Shown: positions 7,374 through 13,301 of the stretch, in pieces
Numbering within the stretch: the first letter of the stretch is position 1
How the letters are laid out: every line of letters starts with the position of its first letter
Assembly: GCA_014859805.1 (NCBI GenBank)
Contig: JACUTN010000013.1
Span: 1-15,340 of the forward strand
DNA: 15,340 nucleotides
Source of the DNA: Candidatus Bathyarchaeota archaeon
GTDB lineage: Archaea > Thermoproteota > Bathyarchaeia > Bathyarchaeales > Bathycorpusculaceae
Direction: 5' to 3'
Notes under the pieces: model-generated
Told to the model about the DNA's origin: nothing
Databases searched by the model: none
What the model saw: only the letters and a program-made list of their open reading frames with translations
Translations under genes and position numbers: made by a program

Positions 7374-7787
7374 ATGAGTGAAATGGAGAAAAAACTTTTG
7401 GATGCCGCTCTGAAGGCTATGAACAATGCACATGTGCTTTGGGGTTTTAAGGTAGGAGCCGCTGTTCTTTCAGAAGACAGTGAAATCTATAGTGGCTGCA
7501 ATGTTGAGAGTTGGGTTTCCGGACTTGGCATATGCGCTGAAAGATGCGCAATCAACCACGCTGTTTTGCATGGCAGCCGAAAAATCAAAAAAGTAGCCAT
7601 AGTCGTGGATGCAGATGGTCAATGTGAACCTAAACCGTGCGGAGCATGCCTGCAGTACATTTGTGATTTTGCGAAAAACCCCGAAATTGAAATTGTTATG
7701 GCAAAAGCGGAAAAAGGCAGAATTTTGTTTGAAACGGTTAAAGTAAAGACTCTCAGAGAGTTGCTGCCCTATCCTTTTAGCAAATGA
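7374..7787 (+). CDS. cdd: Cytidine deaminase
   Basis: This 137-residue protein is of the homotetrameric class. It shows FKVGAAV (25-31), the substrate-binding GCNVES (Asn43, Glu45), the zinc site CAER with Cys54 and the proton-shuttling Glu56, and PCGACLQ with the other two zinc ligands Cys89 and Cys92. It hydrolyses cytidine and deoxycytidine to uridine and deoxyuridine in pyrimidine salvage. The N-terminal segment before FKVGAA reads AHVLWG, where bacterial enzymes usually have the PYS/F motif, a modest divergence. The start is ATG 7374 with GAGGGAAG (7361-7368) as SD; ATG 7383 is in frame but less well placed. It lies 35 bp after abce1 with no separate promoter visible. Confidence 0.93.
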   Translation: MSEMEKKLLDAALKAMNNAHVLWGFKVGAAVLSEDSEIYSGCNVESWVSGLGICAERCAINHAVLHGSRKIKKVAIVVDADGQCEPKPCGACLQYICDFAKNPEIEIVMAKAEKGRILFETVKVKTLRELLPYPFSK

Positions 7788-7810
7788 ACAAAAATCCTCA
7801 AAAACGTGTA

Positions 7811-7822
7811 GTTAAATTAATG
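7811..7822 (+). promoter_or_regulatory. TATA element of the topoisomerase VI operon
   Basis: GTTAAATTAATG lies 60-71 nt upstream of the GTG start at 7882. It predicts a start site near 7842 and a leader ending in the strong SD GGTGGAGG (7869-7876). Confidence 0.45.
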
Positions 7823-7881
7823 AATGAGCAGAGCATATCGTAAAAGTGATTTGCGTGAGAGAGGGTGTGGTGGAGGATTAA

Positions 7882-9399
7882 GTGGCTAGGACAACCTTTG
7901 AAGAGATAAGTGCTGCTGACTTCTTCTATCGAAACCGTGACATAGCTGGATTCACAAACCCCACCCGAGCTATTTTCGCAGCTGTAAGAGAACTTGTAGA
8001 AAACTCTTTAGATGCCGCTGAGAGCCTTAAAGTCCCACCAGACATCTACGTCAGACTTTCATACGCAAACGAAACGGACAAAGAAACAAATGTTTTCAGG
8101 TTAATGATCAAAGACAACGGTATAGGAGTTCCGCCAAGACACATACCATCAGCCTTTGGACAAGTGCTTTACGGCTCAAAATACAAGCCGAAACAGCAGA
8201 GAGGAACCTTCGGCTTAGGCGGAAAAATGGCAATTCTATACGGACAAATCACAACACATCAGCCCGCCCGCATAATTTCAAGCACAGGCATGTCAAAAAT
8301 CTACTCGTACAAGCTGAGAATCGACATCCAGAGAAATAGACCACTCATACTTGACAGAAAAGTTCTCATAAACAAAGAAAGATGGCGCGGAACAATAGTA
8401 GAGTTCAGCCTTGAAGGCGACTACAGTAGGGCTATGCCTAAAATTCTGGAATACTTCAAGCAAACAGCTATGGTGAACCCATATGCAAATCTAACTTTTG
8501 TTGACCCTAAAGGTAGGTTATACAAGTTTGCGAGAGCCACTGAGGAAATGCCTGACCCACCGAAAGAAACTTTGCCTCACCCATATGGCGTTGATGTGGA
8601 GCTTCTCCAGCGCCTCATACACGTAACGACTTTTCGGAACATGTCTGACTTTCTGAAAAATCATTTCCACAGAATTGGCGAAATAACTGCACGAAAATTT
8701 TTGGAATTCAGCAACATAAGCCCGTCTAAAAATCCTAAGAGGCTTTCCCACGAAGAAGTTGTTCGGTTGATGCGCATGCTGAAAGAGTTTAGGGAGTTCT
8801 TACCTCCGAATGCAAGTTGTTTGTCTCCTTTGGGTGAGAAGCTGTTAAAGACAGGTATCTCGAAGGAGCTAGAGCCTGAGTTCATCGCTGTTCATCAGCG
8901 CAGACCGTCAACCTACGCTGGCCATCCCTTTATTGTTGAAATGGCAATTGCTTATGGTGGAGAAATCCCAAGGAAAGGAAGCTTCCTAATTTATCGTTTC
9001 GCTAACAGAATCCCATTACTCTATGATGAAGCAAGCGATGTCTCAACAATAGTGATGAATTCCATGAATTGGCGAAGATACAAAGTCACACCTGACATGC
9101 CCATCGCTATAGCAACGCACATTTGCAGCACCAAAATTCCATACAAAACTGTTGGAAAGGAATTCATAGCCGACAGACCAGAGGTTAGAAGAGAAATAGC
9201 CAACGGATTGCGGGAGGTCGCACGCCGACTTCAACGCTTTCTAACGAGGAGGGAGCATGTAAGCAGAGATCGGAAAAGGCTTGACATTTTCAGCAAGTAC
9301 TTGCCAAAAATAGCTGAGTTCTCAACTCAACTTGCTGGTAAGGAAAAAAATCCAGATATAAAAAAACTCTTGAGGAGTGTGAAGAGATTTGGAACGTAG
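7882..9399 (+). CDS. top6B: DNA topoisomerase VI subunit B
   Basis: This 505-residue protein is the ATPase/transducer subunit of the type IIB enzyme. The GHKL (Bergerat) fold is clear. N-box ELVENSLDA includes catalytic Glu40 and Mg-binding Asn41, the ADP loop is IKDNGIGVP (Asp78), and RGTFGLGGK (107-115) is the glycine lid. The H2TH region and the transducer domain (about 300-470) follow. The protein dimerises on ATP, drives DNA passage through the Top6A gate and so relaxes or decatenates DNA. The start is GTG 7882, because GGAGG lies 5 nt upstream and ARTTFEEISAADFFYRNRDIAGF is the normal beginning. Its stop lies inside top6A (11-nt overlap), which indicates translational coupling. Confidence 0.96.
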   Translation: MARTTFEEISAADFFYRNRDIAGFTNPTRAIFAAVRELVENSLDAAESLKVPPDIYVRLSYANETDKETNVFRLMIKDNGIGVPPRHIPSAFGQVLYGSKYKPKQQRGTFGLGGKMAILYGQITTHQPARIISSTGMSKIYSYKLRIDIQRNRPLILDRKVLINKERWRGTIVEFSLEGDYSRAMPKILEYFKQTAMVNPYANLTFVDPKGRLYKFARATEEMPDPPKETLPHPYGVDVELLQRLIHVTTFRNMSDFLKNHFHRIGEITARKFLEFSNISPSKNPKRLSHEEVVRLMRMLKEFREFLPPNASCLSPLGEKLLKTGISKELEPEFIAVHQRRPSTYAGHPFIVEMAIAYGGEIPRKGSFLIYRFANRIPLLYDEASDVSTIVMNSMNWRRYKVTPDMPIAIATHICSTKIPYKTVGKEFIADRPEVRREIANGLREVARRLQRFLTRREHVSRDRKRLDIFSKYLPKIAEFSTQLAGKEKNPDIKKLLRSVKRFGT

Positions 9400-10480
9400 T
9401 AAACATAAAAGCATTATGATAGAAAGGAAAAAAGAAGTCATAGCAAGTTTGGAGAATTTGGGACTCCAAATTTATGAACAGATCGATGATGGATATTTCC
9501 CTTCAATAGAGATGCCGAGCCGCTCAACAGAAAACATCCGTTACGACCCCCAAGTAAGACAGTACATTTTGGGAGACAGAAAAGTTCGAAGGCACACCCG
9601 CAACATACGCCACATAAGACCTTTCACACAACTTGTTTGGACGGCATTATTTTCCCGCGAACTCACTTCTCACCGTAAAACATCAACCCTGAGAGATGTT
9701 TACTATTCTGCACAAGCATACGAAATGAAATTTACAGACCAGCAAGAATCAAACAACATCATAACCGATTTAGAAACAGTTTTAGGGTTATCCAGAGAAG
9801 ATTTCAACATCTTCCCAGAAGAACGCTCAGCAGTGTTCGGCGACCTAACAATAGAATACACAGTACCCGGATACGAAGGAAAAACATTGAATCTAACCTC
9901 CCACCCAGACGGCGTTATGATTGGACCAGCTCTAACCTCATCAGAGTTTGTGAGCACAACAGCAGACAAGGTCATAGCCATAGAGAAAGGCGGTTTGTTC
10001 ACACGGTTCGTAGAGGAGAACGTGCACAAGAAGTTCAATTCCCTACTTGTCTTAACGGCTGGACAAGCCCCAAGAGCAACACGGCACTTTATTAGAAGGC
10101 TCAGCAGAGAACTGGACATACCAGTCTATATCTTTACGGACGGCGACCCATGGGGAATGCACATAGCCATGGTCATAATTTCGGGTTCTGCAAACGCTGC
10201 ACACCTAAGGGAACTGACCACACCTGATGCTATATGGAGCGGAGTGTGGGCAACAGACATCGTCGATTATAAACTGCCGACGGATCCACTGGACGAAGTA
10301 GACGTAAAGAGGCTTTATGAGTTGCAGAGGGACCCACGTTATAAGGATCCGCTGTGGCAGAGAGAAATCAAGACATTCTTAAAAATAAGGAAGAAGGCGG
10401 AGCAAGAAGCCTTCAGCAGATACGGCTTAACATACATTGTGGATGAATACTTGCCGACTAAGCTTGAAGAAACCAAGTGA
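9389..10480 (+). CDS. top6A: DNA topoisomerase VI subunit A (Spo11-like DNA-cleaving subunit)
   Basis: This 363-residue protein carries the winged-helix catalytic region TSTLRDVYYSA, in which the second Tyr (Tyr106) aligns best with the DNA-attacking tyrosine of Top6A/Spo11. The Toprim domain has Glu in VIAIEKGG and the metal-binding DxD in FTDGDPWGMH. It makes the double-strand break gated by Top6B. The chosen start is TTG 9389, overlapping top6B. GAGGAG (9372-9377) is somewhat distant, and GAAGAG lies close to the start. ATG 9416 is an alternative that would drop nine residues. All catalytic residues are present. Together the two genes form the usual archaeal operon. Confidence 0.96.
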   Translation: MERSKHKSIMIERKKEVIASLENLGLQIYEQIDDGYFPSIEMPSRSTENIRYDPQVRQYILGDRKVRRHTRNIRHIRPFTQLVWTALFSRELTSHRKTSTLRDVYYSAQAYEMKFTDQQESNNIITDLETVLGLSREDFNIFPEERSAVFGDLTIEYTVPGYEGKTLNLTSHPDGVMIGPALTSSEFVSTTADKVIAIEKGGLFTRFVEENVHKKFNSLLVLTAGQAPRATRHFIRRLSRELDIPVYIFTDGDPWGMHIAMVIISGSANAAHLRELTTPDAIWSGVWATDIVDYKLPTDPLDEVDVKRLYELQRDPRYKDPLWQREIKTFLKIRKKAEQEAFSRYGLTYIVDEYLPTKLEETK

Positions 10481-10488
10481 ACATGAGG

Positions 10489-10500
10489 AAATTTAAAATA
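10489..10500 (+). promoter_or_regulatory. TATA element of the small membrane-protein gene
   Basis: AAATTTAAAATA lies just after the top6A stop and about 50 nt before ATG 10551. AAAGGAAGAG (10535-10544) serves as SD. The small gene therefore has its own promoter. Confidence 0.55.
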
Positions 10501-10550
10501 ACCGTACGTCGTTCTTAAGTAAAAGCACACTGAAAAAGGAAGAGTCAGAT

Positions 10551-10748
10551 ATGAGCGAGGAAGGCGGTTTCGGATTAGTTGTCGCAGAAAAATTCTTTGG
10601 CTTAATACTCATCGTTGTCGGCGCCTTATCCACGTATTACACGTTCACGAGCACCCAAGCACTACGTGATTACACGGCATTCTTTGGATTCCTAAGCGTC
10701 ATAGTTTTAGCGTTAGGAGTAATTCTAGTAATCGCAAAAATAGAATAG
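10551..10748 (+). CDS. Small two-helix membrane protein, unknown function
   Basis: This 65-residue protein has a short acidic/Gly N-terminus (MSEEGGFG). Two hydrophobic helices follow (about 14-32 and 42-62), separated by a polar loop TSTQALRDYT, and it ends KIE. This suggests a hairpin in the cytoplasmic membrane. An SD and a TATA box of its own support real expression. It follows top6A by 70 bp, but nothing in it relates to topoisomerase function. I do not recognise a named family. Confidence 0.7.
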   Translation: MSEEGGFGLVVAEKFFGLILIVVGALSTYYTFTSTQALRDYTAFFGFLSVIVLALGVILVIAKIE

Positions 10749-10800
10749 TATTGTAAATTCTTGAAACCTGTTGCTGTATTTTATGGGTTTTTTGGAGCAA

Positions 10801-10843
10801 GTTTTTAAATAGCTCTTCCTCGAGGGGCATTCAAGAGGAAGAG
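10801..10843 (+). promoter_or_regulatory. Promoter and SD-covering inverted repeat before the 56-codon ORF
   Basis: TATA-like GTTTTTAAATAG (10801-10812) is followed by a perfect 9-bp inverted repeat, CTCTTCCTC (10813-10821) and GAGGAAGAG (10835-10843), with a 13-nt loop. The right arm contains the SD for the GTG at 10846. If transcribed from the 5' side of the left arm, the hairpin would hide the SD. As DNA, it could be an operator just downstream of the TATA box. Confidence 0.45.
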
Positions 10844-10845
10844 GT

Positions 10846-11016
10846 GTGTCTATCATTTTTGAGGTAACAGCTTATGAGGGTAGAATGGTAAGGTTGAGTG
10901 AAGCACAATGGCGTCACATACTTTTCTTTCATCCTGAAGTTGAAGGTGAGCAAGGGAAAATAAGAAAGTTTATAATAATCAGTTACTTTACAGAAAGGGT
11001 GAGGAAAGGCTTTTAA
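10846..11016 (+). CDS. 56-codon ORF resembling a shortened PBECR-like ('WRHI...HPE') small nuclease-fold protein
   Basis: The GTG at 10846 has SD GAGGAAGAGG immediately upstream and runs to TAA 11014-11016. The first ~38 residues read like the start of small archaeal proteins with a basic 'VRLSEAQWRHILFFHPEVEGEQGKI' pattern (given in pieces: VRLSEAQWRHI, then HPEVEGEQGKI). The final residues IIISYFTERVRKGF read like the end of the same sort of protein ('...TAYFT.+++KG'). As I recall them, full-length relatives are about 100 residues, so about 45 central residues appear to be missing between GKIRK and FIIISYF with the frame kept. The PBECR group (phage-Barnase-EndoU-ColicinE5/D-RelE fold) contains RNase-like toxins. 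Family assignment is from memory of the pattern and is moderate. It could be a functional micro-protein, an autoregulator or a remnant. Confidence 0.45.
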   Translation: MSIIFEVTAYEGRMVRLSEAQWRHILFFHPEVEGEQGKIRKFIIISYFTERVRKGF

Positions 11017-11169
11017 TGTGTCCTTTCCGACGAAGTGGCGCCAGACCTCTTCCCCAACCTCTAACTTCCGCCTGCACCTCCGACAACACAGGTGATCAGC
11101 CTTCTTCTTTTCACCTTTTTAAGCCTCCTCCACAGCCCTTCCATTTTCACATTTAGGGCATTTCTTCAT
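10990..11169 (-). pseudogene. Zinc-binding-type reading frame interrupted by TAA, overlapping the TBP 3' end
   Basis: Reading from ATG 11169 (out of frame inside the TBP end), the minus strand encodes MKKCPKCENGRAVEEA, then TAA at 11121-11119. The same frame continues KGEKKKADHLCCRRCRRKL, then EVGEEVWRHFVGKDTLKAF and PHPFC. This gives C-x2-C, a second C-x2-C and a final H-x2-C, with a plausible 'C..C...LEVGE.VWR' zinc-ribbon style. No start codon lies in frame after the TAA. The frame runs on into the antisense of the upstream ORF. Its high GC matches TBP and not the surroundings, which suggests it came with TBP. It is probably a broken gene; chance cannot be excluded. Confidence 0.35.
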
Positions 11170-11716
11170 AGAGAACACCCATCTCCTCCACCCTCCGCCG
11201 AAGATTTTCCGCAGCCTCGTAGATGTCCTCTTCCTTCTTCGCACCAACGCACACGATCTTGCCGTTGGAGAATATTAGGAAAACCACCCTAGGGCTTTCC
11301 ATTCGGTAAATCGCGCCTGGAAACTGCTCCGGCTCGTACATGAGGCGAGCCCGCTCGCACAACGCTTCAAGATCGATCGGGCCGCCGAGGCTTCCGGAGG
11401 CAACGATGTTCGTGATCTTTATCTCAGGCTTTCCTGGGATAATTATACCAGCTGCCCTCAGCTCTCTGGCGACCTTCAGGATTGCCCTTCTAGCCTCCCT
11501 CTCTGACTTGGCTCCTGTACACACCATCCTTCCCGTGTCGAAGATGAGGGCGCACGTCTTGGGCTTCTTGAGCCTAAAGGCGAGTCCAGGGAAAACTTTC
11601 GGTCGGTACTCGACGTGTGGAAAAGCCTTGACTACGGCATCTAGGTCTATGGGGTGATTAAATGCAGCTGAGGCCACGACGTTCTGAATGCGAATTTCCC
11701 TCTTCTCAACCTTCAA
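11153..11716 (-). CDS. tbp: TATA-binding protein (TBP)
   Basis: This 187-residue protein consists of the two imperfect saddle repeats of TBP. Repeat 1 (about 7-95) reads IRIQNVVAS, FPGLAFR and LIFDTGRMVCTGAKSE. Repeat 2 (about 98-180) reads IKITNIVASGSL, FPGAIYR and LIFSNGKIVCVGAKKE. The paired Phe residues that kink TATA DNA are present except that the second-repeat position after FPGA is Tyr, a usual variant. It recruits TFB and RNA polymerase to promoters. The start is TTG 11716, with GAGGTGG 7 nt upstream. The protein lacks the acidic tail seen in many euryarchaeal TBPs and ends EEMGVLYEEMP. The gene is about 55% GC against about 40% nearby. Confidence 0.96.
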   Translation of the reverse strand: MKVEKREIRIQNVVASAAFNHPIDLDAVVKAFPHVEYRPKVFPGLAFRLKKPKTCALIFDTGRMVCTGAKSEREARRAILKVARELRAAGIIIPGKPEIKITNIVASGSLGGPIDLEALCERARLMYEPEQFPGAIYRMESPRVVFLIFSNGKIVCVGAKKEEDIYEAAENLRRRVEEMGVLYEEMP

Positions 11717-11865
11717 GAAGCTTCCACCTCATGTCAAGACATGTTCCCACTTAAAGAAACATGTGAAACGATAACTGTTTCGGTTCACCCTAAGAAGTTA
11801 TTTTCCCAATGAGTTAACCTGCAAGGATGCTCGGGGTAATAAACAGTAATGAAATAGAAGCTATC

Positions 11866-12101
11866 TTATACATGCTTAAAAGAGGAAAAGTCGTCATTAC
11901 CGCTTAATTCCCCTCGTATGACTTTTCTGTATTTTTCTTGGATTCGCTGCAGTTCCTCCTCAATGTCTCTTCCTTTGTTTTCTGCTTCGTGTTTGAAGAT
12001 TGGTGCGGGTTGTTTCTATACGTCTTTGTGTAGACTCCGTCTTGTTCCTCTTTTTCCCCACGGATAAGTGTGCAGGTGGAAGTTTCTTCTTTGCTATTCA
12101 C
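11866..12101 (-). pseudogene. Possible C-terminal remnant of a frameshifted protein gene
   Basis: On the minus strand, 12015 to 11866 is an open 49-codon stretch ending in TAA. It includes IFKHEAENKGRDIEEELQRI followed by QEKYRKVIRGELSGNDDF, which has the charged helical look of a genuine protein end. It has no start codon in a useful place and is preceded by TAG at 12018-12016. An overlapping frame (12101 downward, MNSKEETSTCTLIRGEKEEQ...) enters from upstream and reads plausibly as far as TKTYRNN, so a single frameshift near 12005-12020 could join them. I cannot name the family. Confidence 0.3.
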
Positions 12102-12124
12102 TTGTTTTTCCCTCTGTTTTTATG

Positions 12125-12328
12125 TTATAGTAGCCTGAGCTGCGGAGGGCTTCGTAAGCATTCTGTGACCACTCGGCGCATTGTCTTTTCCAAATTTACA
12201 CCTTCTAGGTTTGTGGGGCTGACGCTGGAACTGATTGGTTCGCCTACGCAGGCGCGGACTAAATTGGTTTTCCAACAAGCCTTTCTTATTTGATAGTATT
12301 TTCCGGTATGAAACAACGCATAACCCAA
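12125..12328 (-). other. Minus-strand open frame of doubtful coding value
   Basis: A 67-codon frame from ATG 12328 includes VGEPISSSVSPTNLEGVNLE and then KTMRRVVTECLRSPPQLRLL. The middle looks protein-like. The N-terminus (MGYALFHTGKYYQIRKACWK) is Cys/Tyr-rich, no SD is evident and no family is recognised. It may be a remnant of the same lost gene as the segment at 11866-12101, or chance. Confidence 0.2.
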
Positions 12329-12419
12329 TGAAACCGCGTCCTGCGGATACCTTCAACCCTAAATTTAAAACTTCTGAAACCTTCTTCTATAAACCAAGAG
12401 CAATGCTACTTTCACACAT

Positions 12420-12794
12420 TCATTTTTTCAAATGTTTCTTTATCGCATTCACAAGTCTTTGAGCATTTGATAATATTGCCTCTGCTTCTGATTTTCCAAC
12501 AGTCGCCGTAACACTATATTCGTAGGTTTCTCTCGCGGCTTTCGCATCAGCCAAGTTTTTACCCAATTCCTTCGGGAAAACCCCTGTTAACACGAATTTT
12601 CTGCCGAACTCTGAGACCACTCCTTCATGTGTCTTAGGGAAAACGTTCACGGTGGATAACGCAGCCCTAGCCGCATGATACATGGCGTAGTAAGCCCTTG
12701 AAACAGCATCTTCATAATCGCCATCGCGAAACAGCTTTTCAGCAACCCTTAATCTCTCAACGGCTTTTTCCAAATGTGCCTTCGCTATACTCAT
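12420..12794 (-). CDS. HEPN-domain protein, probable toxin partner of the RHH-MNT gene
   Basis: This 124-residue, all-helical protein has the PF05168-type HEPN core. It begins with AKAHLEKAVERLRVAEKLF, then SRAYYAMYHAARAAL (32-46), PKTHEGVVSEFGRKFV (53-68) and helix LGKNLADAKAARETYEYS. Arg33 and His40 give an R-x6-H arrangement, within the R-x4-6-H rule for HEPN RNases. The R-x4-H-x-Y form of HepT, whose Tyr is modified by MntA, is not present. HEPN partners of minimal nucleotidyltransferases are usually RNases held in check by the NTase. The start is ATG 12794 (GGGAG about 8 nt upstream). It overlaps the end of the upstream NTase gene by 38 nt, an unusually long overlap implying coupled translation. 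Confidence 0.88.
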   Translation of the reverse strand: MSIAKAHLEKAVERLRVAEKLFRDGDYEDAVSRAYYAMYHAARAALSTVNVFPKTHEGVVSEFGRKFVLTGVFPKELGKNLADAKAARETYEYSVTATVGKSEAEAILSNAQRLVNAIKKHLKK

Positions 12795-13278
12795 CTAGAA
12801 AACTCCCTTGTAACTGTGCACCCTCTCTTACAATGGACAGAGCGAAGGGATCCCCTTCTTCAGCCATGTGAATGAAAACTTTTTTATCCATAACAATTAA
12901 GGAAACATCCACCCCTAAAGCTGGAATTACGGGATAGATCAAGTCATAAAGGCGCTGTCTAACCATCCAACCTTCTGCGTTTTCAACCAAGACTAAGAGG
13001 TCTATGTCACTTTCAACAGTTGCTTCCCCACGAGCTGCCGAACCAAAAAGTATGACATCAGTGACGGCTTTCTCCTCCCAAGAGATCATTATCGAGACCA
13101 GCGTCGCAGCAAATTTTCTAAGAGCAGTTTTCTGCGTACTCATGCCTTCGGAAACCATGAATCTTCTTAACGCTTCTCGAACGAGGCTACTTCGATTTGG
13201 ATACATGCCAGCGTCAACTAGCTCCCTAATTTTTTGAGCCACCTCCCTCGGAACTCTAACCGGAATAACCACACTCAT
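12757..13278 (-). CDS. RHH-domain + minimal nucleotidyltransferase (MNT) fusion, probable antitoxin/autoregulator
   Basis: This 173-residue protein has two domains. Residues 3-45 form a ribbon-helix-helix (strand VVIPVRVP, helix REVAQKIRELVDAGM, turn YPNRS, helix SLVREALRRFM), the usual DNA-binding unit of antitoxins. Residues ~50-155 are a minimal nucleotidyltransferase: ILFGSAARGEATVESDIDLLV gives the GS motif (79-80), with carboxylates Asp91 and Asp93 and a likely third, Asp124 in LGVDVSLIV. Intact residues suggest catalysis. In MntA-HepT pairs the NTase adds AMP to the HEPN toxin; here that is inference. The start is ATG 13278, because the longer frame from ATG 13347 would run through the TATA box and the palindrome. 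No SD is present and the TATA box begins about 31 nt upstream, so the mRNA is probably leaderless. Confidence 0.9.
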   Translation of the reverse strand: MSVVIPVRVPREVAQKIRELVDAGMYPNRSSLVREALRRFMVSEGMSTQKTALRKFAATLVSIMISWEEKAVTDVILFGSAARGEATVESDIDLLVLVENAEGWMVRQRLYDLIYPVIPALGVDVSLIVMDKKVFIHMAEEGDPFALSIVREGAQLQGSFLDEYSEGTFGKSR

Positions 13279-13284
13279 AGTTCT

Positions 13285-13301
13285 GTATACGCGGTGTATA
13301 C
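13285..13301 (-). promoter_or_regulatory. Candidate RHH operator, GTATAC-N5-GTATAC
   Basis: GTATAC GCGGT GTATAC is a pair of identical 6-bp palindromes 11 bp apart, about one helical turn. This suits binding by two RHH dimers. It lies between the TATA box (13302-13309) and ATG 13278, so a bound RHH-MNT protein would cover the transcription start. Autorepression by the encoded fusion is the natural reading, but is inferred. Confidence 0.65.

Larger units (their letters stand above)
11717..12419. other. About 700 bp without an intact gene
   Basis: Between TBP and the HEPN gene I see no convincing complete gene, tRNA or mobile element. It holds the TBP promoter region (TTTCTTTAAG at about 11751-11760 on the minus strand). 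An imperfect inverted repeat GTGAAAC...GTTTCGGTTCAC (11763-11788) lies just upstream of it. The region also holds possible minus-strand coding remnants (listed separately), a short GC-rich hairpin CGCCT-ACGC-AGGCG (12241-12254) and a TATA-like CCTAAATTTAAAAC near 12358-12371. The last could serve a transcript on either strand. Confidence 0.6.

Noticed and set aside
11092..11657. Plus-strand open frames opposite TBP
   Set aside because: They mirror the GC-rich TBP gene on the other strand and have no family likeness.
11827..11907. 26-codon plus-strand ORF (MLGVINSNEIEAILYMLKRG...)
   Set aside because: Short, with its SD-like AAGG touching the ATG, and antisense to a more protein-like minus-strand segment.
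12130..12260. Possible structured RNA (GC-rich patch with hairpin CGCCT-ACGC-AGGCG)
   Set aside because: I could not build a tRNA, SRP RNA, RNase P RNA or C/D or H/ACA layout from it; one short hairpin is not enough.
12000..12462. Plus-strand open frames across the TBP-HEPN spacer
   Set aside because: Composition (many Phe, Cys, Ser and Leu) and absence of SD suggest shadows of the decayed minus-strand sequence.
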